Position numbers and translations under genes: made by a program | The notes under the pieces: model-generated | What the model was told of the DNA's origin: nothing | The model's input: only the letters and a program-made list of their open reading frames with translations | Databases searched by the model: none | Assembly (NCBI GenBank): GCA_017415775.1 | Contig: JAFQFC010000037.1 | Coordinates: forward strand, 27,053 to 91,052 | Reading direction: 5' to 3' | Origin: Oscillospiraceae bacterium | Lineage (GTDB): Bacteria; Bacillota; Clostridia; Oscillospirales; Oscillospiraceae | DNA length: 64,000 bases | Part shown: one piece after another, positions 22,730-30,582 of the stretch | How the letters are laid out: every line of letters begins with the position of its first letter | Numbering within the stretch: position 1 is the first letter of the stretch

Positions 22730-24504
22730 GGCATGACCTCCTTTTCCGGGATGGTGATGGTGCAGGTGGTGCCCTGACCCGGCGTGCTGTGGATCTCCAG
22801 CTTGCCGTTGACCATGGTTTTCAGGCGGAAGCGGATGTTCTGCAGCGCCACCGACCGGGGATCGCTGCTCTGCTGGGGGTCGAAGCCCACGCCGTCATCG
22901 ATGACACGGATGATAATATTGCCGTCCTGCCACAAAGTCTGCAGCGTCACCGTGCCGCCGTGCGGCTGGGCGGTGATGCCGTGCTTGATGGCGTTTTCCA
23001 CCAGCGGCTGCAGGATCAGCGGGGGGAACAGGAAGTCGTCTGCGGCGATGCTGGTGACGAAACGCAGCTTGCTGCCGAAGCGTACCTGCTCCAGCGCCAC
23101 ATAGTCCTCCACATAGCGCAGCGTGGTGGGGAAGGGGGCCAGCTCGTCGTCCTGGATCATGTCGATGTTGGTGCGCAGATACCGGGCAAAGCGCACGATG
23201 GTCTGGTCGGCCTTCTCCGGGTCGTACTTGCACATGCCGCTGATGGCGTTGAGCAGGTTAAAGATGAAATGGGTGCGGATCTGGCTGTTGGCCAGCAGGA
23301 TGCTGTTGCTCTGCAGCTGGGTCTGCAGCTGCTCGGCGTGGATGGCCTTGCGGTGGTCGGTGGCGATGTGCCGGATGCAGCGCACCAGCAGGAAGAAGAA
23401 CAGGATCAGGAACGTCACTTTCACCGGCAGGCCGGAGGGATAGCGGGGGAAGAAGGTGCCGAACAGTTCGGCCAGGGTGCATACCAGCAGCAGGAGTGCT
23501 GCGAGGGTACTGCTGCGGCGGATGCGCAGAGAGACCATTTCGTAGATGCAGCAGCCCAGCAGTGTGGGACAAAGCAGCAGCTGCGCCATGCTCCATACCG
23601 ACAGCAGATCGTACAGCGACATCAGACCGGACAGGCAGATCAGCAGCAGGCAGGCTACGGTGGCGCTGTGGATATAAAAAGCAATGGTGGCCACCTTCCG
23701 GCTGGCGCTGGAAAGATGCCGGGACAGGAAACGATTCAGCTCCAGCAGCGCCAGGATCAGGCACAGCAGTTCGCCGTAGGTGGTGAACACATGGGAAGAG
23801 AGCAGCAGCGAGGCGTCCAGATTATCCAGGCCCAGATAGCCGGACATGCACAGAGAGATGAGGCCCAGCGACCACATCATGGAGGTGGCGGGCAGCTGCA
23901 CCAGCGTGAAGGCCAGCGCCACGCCCAGCACCGCCAGCGACAGTCCGCTGATCAGAAGCGCCATGCTGCGGAAGAAGATGGACCGGGAAGAGAGGGTGGC
24001 GGGCAGCATGGAGGCAGGGCCCAGGTAGAGATTGTCCAGCAGATCCAGAAAGGCGCCGGAGTCGCCGCAGGAATGGGGGTTGTGCAGATGCAGCTCCACC
24101 TCGTCGGTGACGGAGATGGCCGGTGTGCGGAAGTTCTCCCAGTGGGCGCTGCAGGCGTCGGGCAAACGCAGCGTGCTGTGGCTGTCGGAGCGATGCACCT
24201 CCGCACCGTTCACCAGCAGGCAGTAGTCCACATGGTTGAGGTAGACATTCAGTGTCTCGCCGGCGGGGAGGTCGGCAGAGAATCGGCCCCGCAGCACCAC
24301 ATCGCCCTTCAGGGAAGAGAAGGAGGGCTTTTCCGCCAGCGGCAGCCACGGTCCCCCGGTCTGACTGTATTCGCCCTGGAATTCCAGACGGGTGCAAGTG
24401 TCCGCTTCCAGCTTCTGGCTGCGCAGTACAATGACCGACAGCACCAGAAAGGCGAGAAAGACCAGCGAGATGTAAAAAATCGGTTTCCAGTATTTTTTCA
24501 GCAT
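22720..24504 (-). CDS. LytS-like sensor histidine kinase with 7TM sensor
   Basis: This 594-residue membrane kinase has an N-terminal transmembrane segment (residues 10-27) and an extracellular domain of about 140 residues resembling 7TMR-DISM sensor regions. Several transmembrane helices follow (about 178-375). The cytoplasmic part has the His_kinase motif SQIRTHFIFNLLNAI with His412, then HATPase boxes PLVENAIKH and DDGVGFD. It should autophosphorylate and pass phosphate to the SARP-like regulator encoded next with a 10-bp overlap. The extracellular domain suggests sensing of a carbohydrate or wall signal, which is inference. AGGAGG precedes the ATG. Confidence 0.9.
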   Translation of the reverse strand: MLKKYWKPIFYISLVFLAFLVLSVIVLRSQKLEADTCTRLEFQGEYSQTGGPWLPLAEKPSFSSLKGDVVLRGRFSADLPAGETLNVYLNHVDYCLLVNGAEVHRSDSHSTLRLPDACSAHWENFRTPAISVTDEVELHLHNPHSCGDSGAFLDLLDNLYLGPASMLPATLSSRSIFFRSMALLISGLSLAVLGVALAFTLVQLPATSMMWSLGLISLCMSGYLGLDNLDASLLLSSHVFTTYGELLCLILALLELNRFLSRHLSSASRKVATIAFYIHSATVACLLLICLSGLMSLYDLLSVWSMAQLLLCPTLLGCCIYEMVSLRIRRSSTLAALLLLVCTLAELFGTFFPRYPSGLPVKVTFLILFFFLLVRCIRHIATDHRKAIHAEQLQTQLQSNSILLANSQIRTHFIFNLLNAISGMCKYDPEKADQTIVRFARYLRTNIDMIQDDELAPFPTTLRYVEDYVALEQVRFGSKLRFVTSIAADDFLFPPLILQPLVENAIKHGITAQPHGGTVTLQTLWQDGNIIIRVIDDGVGFDPQQSSDPRSVALQNIRFRLKTMVNGKLEIHSTPGQGTTCTITIPEKEVMPCL

Positions 24505-24620
24505 ACGAGCCTCCTGCTGCGGCCATGGCCGCTGTAACGGGGAAGTTATCTTTCATCATATACAAAAAAACCCGCTGCGTACAGAGGAAAAACGAAAATT
24601 TTCGGGAAAATGAGCGAAAC

Positions 24621-24730
24621 ATCGCCTGCGGCTCGTATTTTTGGGACGTCGTGGGTCGAACCGCCGCCTTCTCGTCTGTGATCGACCAGCAAAAAAACGC
24701 AGCACCCGAAAGGGTACTGCGTTTTTTGGC
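24621..24730. repeat. Repeat copy R1 with terminator hairpin, left flank of the MATE islet
   Basis: A 70-bp core (24621-24690) is nearly identical to 26480-26549 and, in part, to 26652 onwards. It is followed by a terminator hairpin (24690-24729, CACCC/GGGTA core and long A/T arms) that differs in sequence from the hairpins of the other copies. The rest of the 292-bp gap 24505-24796 holds nothing else that I can support. Confidence 0.8.
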
Positions 24731-24796
24731 ATATACTACACAATTTGATACAATGCAACGCAGTTCGCCCGAGCGTTGCATTCGTTAAACGACTGA

Positions 24797-26128
24797 TTAT
24801 TGCAATTGTGGAGTATATATGCTGATTCGTTGTTTTCTTAACATAAATGCATATGCGCACAGAGAAACAATGCTGTCAAAAGCATTTCCGATACCAAATA
24901 ACAAAGCAATTCCGGTCAGTGTAGGAACCCAGATTCCGGTTACATACAAAACAAAAGCAATGCCATAATAGATCGTATTTGTAATCACCGACTCAAAAAG
25001 CATATAGTTGGTTTTGCCGAGACCATAGAATGTGGCATCAAATACATTTTGAAACGCAAACAGCACATAAAACCCTATTAGAAGCACCACCAAAGAAAAT
25101 AATTTGTCCACATTCGTAAAGCCCAGGATCTGCGACATAAAAAGCTTCCATACCGGAATACTAACAAACCACAAAACGCAAATGAACCCAGTGATTCCCA
25201 AATAACCCAGTGTATTCCTCTGCAGGTTGTTTTTATCTGTAGCAATCTCCTGCTTGATGAGTTCTCCCAGCTGCAGCACCGGCAAAAGCAACCAACCCCA
25301 AATGAAGTTGTTGGCGACCCAATAAGTGCCTTGCTCGCTGACCATATTGACCATTCGTGCGATCATCACCATATAGGCAATGTTTCTTACAAGAGATTCC
25401 AAACCGGACAAGCCGCCGACTTTCATAAATTCCTTCGCCCAGGAAAAACTCCATTTTTCTCTTTTGAAAATTCGAATTTCCTCTCTCTCGAGCAAGAGAA
25501 GGGAAACGGCAAGCAGCAATGCATTCACGATGATATTGGAATATCCAATGCCATTTACACCTAAATTAGCAGAAAACGGCAAACCGGAAACAAGAAAGGT
25601 ATCTGTAACAAGGCATAGCATCAGTCGCGCGCCGGTAAGCAGATATAGATATTTGCGCTTATTCATTGTTACCAGCGCAACAAGGGCAAATTGTGTCAAC
25701 ACGATAAAAATATTGGCAATGCTTTCGATGCGTATGTAGGCTACAGACTCGGCAAGGATCGCTGTGTCGGCAGCCATTAGCATAAGTAACTGTTCTGCAA
25801 AAACAAATACGACCGCAGATAACGCAGCATAAACCAAAAAGGAGATCAGCATCCCTGTGCGGACACGATTGGTAAATTCCTTCTTGTTGTTTTTGACCGT
25901 TCCCACAAAGTAAAATAAGGGCAAAATAATTGCTTCATTTAATATTTCGTAAAGCAGATTCACCCAGGAAAGCTGCCCGGCAATGGAATAGGACCATTCT
26001 CCCGGCAGCTGACCGAGAAAAAACACCCGGACAGTGTTATAGACCGTAGGCGCAAAGCCCAGGACCAGGAGCGCAAAATACATCTTATAGTTTACATTGC
26101 GAAGTGACAGTTTCAATTTGGAAAACAT
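24797..26128 (-). CDS. MATE-family efflux transporter
   Basis: This 443-residue membrane protein has about twelve hydrophobic helices. The first half opens with YFALLVLGFAPTVYNTVRVFFLGQLPG and the second half repeats the pattern (GGLSGLESLVRNIAYMVMIARMVN), typical of MATE/MOP flippases that expel drugs or cations with Na+ or H+. The in-frame ORF extends 47 codons further up, but AAAGGGGG precedes the ATG at 26128 and the upstream part is an attenuator leader. Base composition is clearly AT-richer than the neighbours, and repeats flank the gene on both sides. These point to horizontal acquisition as a single-gene cargo. Substrate unknown. Confidence 0.85.
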   Translation of the reverse strand: MFSKLKLSLRNVNYKMYFALLVLGFAPTVYNTVRVFFLGQLPGEWSYSIAGQLSWVNLLYEILNEAIILPLFYFVGTVKNNKKEFTNRVRTGMLISFLVYAALSAVVFVFAEQLLMLMAADTAILAESVAYIRIESIANIFIVLTQFALVALVTMNKRKYLYLLTGARLMLCLVTDTFLVSGLPFSANLGVNGIGYSNIIVNALLLAVSLLLLEREEIRIFKREKWSFSWAKEFMKVGGLSGLESLVRNIAYMVMIARMVNMVSEQGTYWVANNFIWGWLLLPVLQLGELIKQEIATDKNNLQRNTLGYLGITGFICVLWFVSIPVWKLFMSQILGFTNVDKLFSLVVLLIGFYVLFAFQNVFDATFYGLGKTNYMLFESVITNTIYYGIAFVLYVTGIWVPTLTGIALLFGIGNAFDSIVSLCAYAFMLRKQRISIYTPQLQ

Positions 26129-26160
26129 ATGGTTTCCCCCTTTTTGAATATTAGCAAAAA

Positions 26161-26316
26161 GGACAAAAAGAAGCGCCTGCCAATAGTCGCAGACGCAAAA
26201 AGACAATTTTAGCCCGTGAGCCTGCGACCAAAAGTGCGTGAACGCCGGAAGATACCATAGGTCTGTCAAGTCTAGAGTATGTTTCCCTTTTGCCGTTGGG
26301 CAAAGCTCAAAGTCGC
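26161..26316 (-). promoter_or_regulatory. Attenuator leader of the MATE gene (candidate riboswitch)
   Basis: On the minus strand, a terminator is formed by GCGTCTGC (26196-26189) and GCAGGCGC (26180-26173), followed by TTCTTTTT. Its 5' arm overlaps CTGCGAC (26192-26186), which pairs with GTCGCAG (26228-26222) as an antiterminator. GTCGC can in turn pair with GCGAC at 26316-26312, next to a compact hairpin (CTTTGCC/GGCAAAG). Such a chain of exclusive helices is a transcription attenuator. MATE genes in Firmicutes are known targets of guanidine-IV (mepA) riboswitches; the aptamer assignment here is only a guess. Confidence 0.65.
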
Positions 26317-26331
26317 TATTTACTTGGAAGT

Positions 26332-26359
26332 ATTATACCATAACAATGCTTTGTTTCAA
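26332..26359 (-). promoter_or_regulatory. Promoter of the MATE transcript
   Basis: On the minus strand, TTGAAA (26359-26354), a 16-bp spacer and a perfect TATAAT (26337-26332). The transcript begins about 15 bases before the first attenuator segment. Confidence 0.75.
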
Positions 26360-26415
26360 GATAATAAATAACCGACCCTAAGTGACACGAATTGTATCAA
26401 TAAGGGTCGGTTAAA

Positions 26416-26587
26416 TGGTGCCGGTGACCGGACACCTTGCGCTGTGCGCTTCGGCACGCACTCCGTCAGCCAAAAATCCATCGCCTGCGGCTCGTATTTT
26501 TGGGACGTCGTGGGTCGAACCGCCGCCTTCTCATCTGTGATCGACCAGTACCAAAAGAAAAACCACCCCGGAGGGTGGTTTTTCTTT
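26416..26587. repeat. tRNA-end tandem repeat, copy R2
   Basis: This unit starts with TGGTGCCGGTGACCGGAC, the 3' end of tRNA-Leu read on the opposite strand. It continues through a conserved spacer (core 26480-26549) and ends in a perfect 19-bp terminator hairpin (ACCAAAAGAAAAACCACCC arm, 26550-26588). The next unit begins 172 bp further on. Confidence 0.85.
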
Positions 26588-26760
26588 TGGTGCCGGTGAC
26601 CGGACACCTCGCGCTGTGCGCTTCGGCACGCACTCCGTCAGCCAAAAATCCATCGCCTGCGGCTCGTATTTTTGGGACGTCGTGGGTCGAACCGCCGGTT
26701 GGATTCCAAAGTCGACCAATACCAAATAAGAGAGCCACCCACATGGGTGACTCTCTTATT
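26588..26760. repeat. tRNA-end tandem repeat, copy R3
   Basis: This has the same layout as R2, with the tRNA-Leu 3' end at 26588 and a 173-bp unit length. Its terminator hairpin (about 26730-26765) has a different middle sequence and pairs across the tRNA CCA end. It directly abuts the real tRNA, whose transcript this hairpin should terminate. Confidence 0.85.
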
Positions 26761-26847
26761 TGGTGCCGGTGACCGGACTCGAACCGGTACGCTGTCGCCA
26801 GCGGTGGATTTTGAGTCCACTACGTCTACCAATTCCATCACACCGGC
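26761..26847 (-). tRNA. tRNA-Leu (anticodon CAA)
   Basis: This 87-nt class II tRNA includes an encoded CCA. The acceptor GCCGGTG pairs with CACCGGC, the anticodon stem GTGGA/TCCAC encloses CTCAAAA (anticodon CAA), the variable arm stem is GCTG/CAGC, and the T-arm is ACCGG-TTCGAGT-CCGGT. Its last 18 bases recur twice downstream in repeats R3 and R2, which resembles an integration-site history at the 3' end. Confidence 0.95.
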
Positions 26848-26862
26848 GTGGATGACTTGGCT

Positions 26863-26891
26863 ATTATATCGCATGGGCGGTGGAAATTCAA
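26863..26891 (-). promoter_or_regulatory. Promoter of tRNA-Leu
   Basis: On the minus strand, TTGAAT (26891-26886), a 17-bp spacer and TATAAT (26868-26863), 15 bp before the tRNA. Confidence 0.8.
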
Positions 26892-27009
26892 GGGGAAATT
26901 TACGGCGCCTGCGCAGGAAAAAACCAAACAGGGGGGTACCAAAAGGGAGGAAGATGTGGTATGATATTGAAGTACCATTATCGCAATCACTGTGAAAGGA
27001 GGGGTGCGC

Positions 27010-28320
27010 ATGCATCGGATCTGGCGAAAAATGACGGTATTACTGGGTGCGGCGGCCCTTTCTATGGTGCTGTCAGGCTGCGTGATGACCTCCACGGTGG
27101 AGGATCTGTTCACCCTGCCCCAGCCGCCCATCGCCTATACGGAGCTGGCCGGCACCATCAACGGCCTGCTGGCCGAGGGCTACGAATATGCCTCTCCCAC
27201 GGCGGGAGAGAACATCCAGCCGGTGCAGATGGTGGACCTGGATTGGAACGGCCAGAGCGAAGCGGTGGCTTTCTTCCGCCGCCTGGGCGACGAAAAACCG
27301 CTGAAGATCATGATCTTCCAGTCGCAGGACGGCGGCTACGAGCTGCGATCCCTCATCGAGAGCAGCGGTATGGCCATTGAGCGTGTGGAATATGAGGACA
27401 TGAACAGCGACGGTGTCCGGGAACTGGTGGTAGGCTGGCGTATCAGCTCCGAGGTGCAGAACGTGGCGGTCTACGCCGTGGATGCCCAGACCCCCATGCT
27501 GATGCAGAGCAACTACACCCGCTACACCGTGCAGGAGCTGGACGGTGACGGCACCCCCAGTCTGCTGGTGTTCCGCTCCAACGAGCTGGGCGAGAGTGTG
27601 GCGGAGGTCCACAGCTGGCGCGGCGAATCCATGGCCCTGGTGCATGAAAGCCCCCTGTCCAGCACCATGCCGGCCCTGAGCGCCGGCAGCGTGGTGGAGG
27701 GCAAGCTGGACGAAGACACCCCGGCGGTGTTTGTCACCGGCATCAACGAAGAGGGCAAGGCGGTGACGGATATTCTGGCCTGCCGGGATAACGGCACCAT
27801 GACCAACGCCTCCCTGAGCCTGCTGACAGGCCTGTCGGAGCTGATCTATCCCTACCGTCAGCTCCAGCCGCAGGACATCAATGGTGACGGCATCATCGAA
27901 GTGCCGGCCCCCGCAGCTGCCACGGAACCGGGCAAGGTCAACGACGGACTGGTGGACTGGCTGCAGTGCGATATCGACGGCGGCATCCGCCGTGTGGCCA
28001 CCACCTACCACTGTCTCAGCTCCGGCTGGTACCTGATGGTGCCGGAGGATTGGGCGGGCCGCCTGACCACCGAGGCCTGGGAAGCAGGCCTGTATGAAAA
28101 ACAGGTGGATCTGAAAGTGGATGGCCAGACCGTGGCCTACGTCTACGCCATTACCGGCGAGAACCGGGAAGCCCGTGCCATGCGTGCCGGGCGGCAGGTG
28201 CTGCGCCGCCAGACGTCGGTGGTTTACGCCGGACTTGTGGTGGAGAACGCCCCGGTTGCGTTTACCATGGAGGAGCTGCGCAGCTGCTTCCGGCTGATCG
28301 TGGCTTCCTGGAACAGCTGA
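27010..28320 (+). CDS. Lipoprotein with FG-GAP/VCBS-like repeats
   Basis: This 436-residue protein has a lipoprotein signal peptide ending in the lipobox LSGC (Cys near residue 24). Repeated aspartate-rich loops (VDLDWNGQSEAV, DMNSDGVRELVVG, ELDGDGTPSLLV, DINGDGIIEVP) resemble FG-GAP/VCBS calcium-binding blades of a beta-propeller. It should sit on the outer face of the membrane. AAAGGAGG precedes the ATG; an upstream GTG is less likely. The gene ends 30 bp before a response regulator and a kinase, so the three may form one unit in which the lipoprotein feeds a signal to the kinase, an inference from spacing. Confidence 0.8.
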   Translation: MHRIWRKMTVLLGAAALSMVLSGCVMTSTVEDLFTLPQPPIAYTELAGTINGLLAEGYEYASPTAGENIQPVQMVDLDWNGQSEAVAFFRRLGDEKPLKIMIFQSQDGGYELRSLIESSGMAIERVEYEDMNSDGVRELVVGWRISSEVQNVAVYAVDAQTPMLMQSNYTRYTVQELDGDGTPSLLVFRSNELGESVAEVHSWRGESMALVHESPLSSTMPALSAGSVVEGKLDEDTPAVFVTGINEEGKAVTDILACRDNGTMTNASLSLLTGLSELIYPYRQLQPQDINGDGIIEVPAPAAATEPGKVNDGLVDWLQCDIDGGIRRVATTYHCLSSGWYLMVPEDWAGRLTTEAWEAGLYEKQVDLKVDGQTVAYVYAITGENREARAMRAGRQVLRRQTSVVYAGLVVENAPVAFTMEELRSCFRLIVASWNS

Positions 28321-28350
28321 TACACCGCAACGGACAGAAAGGAAAAGACC

Positions 28351-29037
28351 ATGAAAAAAGTATTGGTGCTGGAGGACGAGTCCAGCATTCGCGGATTTAT
28401 CGTGATCAATCTGCGCCGCGCCGGTTATGAGGTCATCGAGGCCGAGTCCGGTGAAGAGGCGCTGGAGAAGCTGGCCGAGCATCGGGACGTGCGGGTGGCC
28501 CTGCTGGACATCATGCTGCCCGGCATCGACGGCTTTGAAGTCTGCCGCCGCATCCGTGCCGGCAATTCCCGCATCGGTATCATCATGCTCACCGCCCGCT
28601 CTCAGGAGATGGACAAGGTGACGGGCCTGATGACCGGTGCCGACGACTACGTGACCAAGCCCTTCTCCCCGGCGGAGCTGACGGCCCGTGTGGATGCGCT
28701 GATGCGCCGCAGCGGCGGCGCCGAGGAGGAGAACGACGGCTGCATCCGTCTGGCTCCCTTCGTGCTGAATACCCGCAACCGCACGCTGGAAAAGAACGGC
28801 CAGCGGGTCAAGCTGACCCAGGTGGAGTATTCCATCATCCATATGTTTATGGAAAATCCGGGCAAGGCCCTCTCCCGTGAGGAGATCCTGGACCTGGTAT
28901 GGGGCCGGGATTACTTCGGCGAGCTGAAGATCGTGGACGTGAATATCCGCCGTCTGCGCCTGAAGATCGAGGACAACCCCACCAATCCTACCTATATTAC
29001 CACCGTTTGGGGCTACGGCTATAAGTGGGGCGCATAA
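28351..29037 (+). CDS. OmpR/PhoB-family response regulator
   Basis: This 228-residue protein has an N-terminal receiver with acidic pocket (LEDE), phospho-acceptor Asp53 (ALLDIMLPG) and Lys in YVTKPFSP. The C-terminal winged helix of the Trans_reg_C type ends VWGYGYKW, the family signature. It should bind DNA as a dimer when phosphorylated. AGAAAGGAAAAGACC precedes the ATG. The cognate kinase follows after 42 bp. The regulon is unknown; no clear direct-repeat operator was spotted nearby. Confidence 0.93.
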   Translation: MKKVLVLEDESSIRGFIVINLRRAGYEVIEAESGEEALEKLAEHRDVRVALLDIMLPGIDGFEVCRRIRAGNSRIGIIMLTARSQEMDKVTGLMTGADDYVTKPFSPAELTARVDALMRRSGGAEEENDGCIRLAPFVLNTRNRTLEKNGQRVKLTQVEYSIIHMFMENPGKALSREEILDLVWGRDYFGELKIVDVNIRRLRLKIEDNPTNPTYITTVWGYGYKWGA

Positions 29038-29079
29038 GCGCTCAAACCCCGAACTCTGTGAAGAAAGGAGGCGGACAGG

Positions 29080-30504
29080 ATGAAGCAGCGTCTTCGGATC
29101 CAGGGTCTGCGCAAACGCTGGCTTTTGAACATTGCCGGCCCGCTGGCAGCTGTGCTGCTGGTGGTGGGCGTGTTCGGTACCGTGGGTATCAGCAGTATGT
29201 ACTACAGCAGCGCCCGCTCCACGCTGATGGCCAAGGCCACGGCCGGTGCCGACTATTTCAACACCTACAGTATGTCCGGCTACAGCGAGTACTATCGCCG
29301 TGCCGTGCTCTACGCCGCCTCCTTTGAAGATGCCGACGTGATCGAGCTGCAGTTCCTCAATCGCTACGGCCGCATCGAGACCTCCACCTCCGGCCTGCAG
29401 GCAGGCTCTGCCCCCGGTACACCGGAGATCGAGAGCGCCGTCCAGAACGGCCGGCCGGAGACCTTCGTGGGCGAAGATCCCCACACCGGGGAGAACATTC
29501 TGGCCGTGTCCTGTCCGCTGGAGTTCAACGGCAGCGTGGTGGGCGTCATGCGCTATGTCACCGCCACACGCCAGCTGGATCAGCAGCTGATGGTGGTGTC
29601 GCTGACCATCTTCGGCGGCGCATTGGCGATCTGCGGCCTGATCCTTATCACCAGTATGGTGTTCATCAACAGCGTGGTGGCCCCGGTGGCCGAGGTGACG
29701 GAGGCCGCCAAGCGCATTTCCGGCGGCAGCTACGGGATCCAGATCCCCAACCGCTACAGCGACGAGATGGGCCAGCTGGTGGACAACATCAACGACATGT
29801 CCCTGAAGATCAGCCAGAGCGAAAAAATGCAGACGGAGTTCGTCTCCTCCGTGTCCCACGAACTGCGCACGCCCCTGACGGCCATCAACGGCTGGGGCGA
29901 AACGCTGGAGGATGAGGAGGATCCGACGCAGCTGCGCCGGGGCCTTGGCATCATCACCAAGGAGGCCCGCCGCCTGACCAACATGGTGGAGGAGCTGCTG
30001 GAATTCTCCAAAATGCAGGACGGCCGGTTCAATCTGCAGGTGGAACCCATGGACCTGCAGGCCGAGCTGGAGGATGCCGTTTACACCTACCGCCAGCTCT
30101 TCCGGCAGGAGGGCATCGAGCTGGAATACGATGACGGCGGCGAACTGTACACCGCACCCTTCACCGGCGACAGCGAGCGCATCAAGCAGGTGCTGTGCAA
30201 CCTGCTGGACAACGCCGCCAAGCACGGCGGCAGCGGCAAGCGCATCGTGGTGGCCATCCGCCAGACCCGGGACGACTATATCATCACCATCCGTGACTTC
30301 GGCCCCGGTATCCCCGAGGCAGAGCTGCCCTTCATCAAGCAGAAGTTCTATAAAGGCTCCTCCAGAGCCCGTGGCAGCGGCATCGGCCTTGCCGTCTGCG
30401 ATGAGATCGTGGGCCGCCACGGCGGTACGCTGGCCGTGGGCAACGCCGAAGGCGGCGGTACCATCGTGACCATCGCCCTGCCCATCGATGAAACCGTGGA
30501 ATAA
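29080..30504 (+). CDS. Membrane sensor histidine kinase (HAMP, HisKA, HATPase)
   Basis: This 474-residue protein has transmembrane helices at about 14-38 and 170-200 flanking an extracellular sensor of about 130 residues. HAMP follows (near 200-250), then HisKA with His260 in SVSHELRTPLTAI, and the HATPase with N box NLLDNAAKHGG, G1 DFGPGIP and G2 GSGIGLAV. It pairs with the OmpR-type regulator 42 bp upstream. AAAGGAGG precedes the ATG. The stimulus is unknown; the neighbouring lipoprotein is a candidate input. Confidence 0.93.
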   Translation: MKQRLRIQGLRKRWLLNIAGPLAAVLLVVGVFGTVGISSMYYSSARSTLMAKATAGADYFNTYSMSGYSEYYRRAVLYAASFEDADVIELQFLNRYGRIETSTSGLQAGSAPGTPEIESAVQNGRPETFVGEDPHTGENILAVSCPLEFNGSVVGVMRYVTATRQLDQQLMVVSLTIFGGALAICGLILITSMVFINSVVAPVAEVTEAAKRISGGSYGIQIPNRYSDEMGQLVDNINDMSLKISQSEKMQTEFVSSVSHELRTPLTAINGWGETLEDEEDPTQLRRGLGIITKEARRLTNMVEELLEFSKMQDGRFNLQVEPMDLQAELEDAVYTYRQLFRQEGIELEYDDGGELYTAPFTGDSERIKQVLCNLLDNAAKHGGSGKRIVVAIRQTRDDYIITIRDFGPGIPEAELPFIKQKFYKGSSRARGSGIGLAVCDEIVGRHGGTLAVGNAEGGGTIVTIALPIDETVE

Positions 30505-30527
30505 TGAAAAGAAAAATCGAACAAGTG

Positions 30528-30556
30528 TTGCATTTTTGCGATCCTTGTGTTATGCT
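30528..30556 (+). promoter_or_regulatory. Promoter of the DUF1385/prmC unit
   Basis: TTGCAT (30528-30533), a 17-bp spacer and TATGCT (30551-30556), 26 bp before the start codon. Confidence 0.65.
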
Positions 30557-30582
30557 ATGAATCGAAGAAAGGATCCAACTCC

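Noticed and set aside
26652-26740. Possible second tRNA in the repeat units (GGTTCGACCC T-loop-like text)
   Set aside because: The T-stem does not pair and no acceptor or anticodon arm can be formed.
26437-26772. Short reading frames in the tRNA-adjacent repeats
   Set aside because: The frames are explained by repeat copies; hairpins and tRNA sequence account for the region.
27073-30420. 1115-codon antisense frame opposite lipoprotein, regulator and kinase
   Set aside because: His/Gly/Ala/Gln-rich shadow of GC-rich genes; the plus-strand genes have full domains and ribosome sites.
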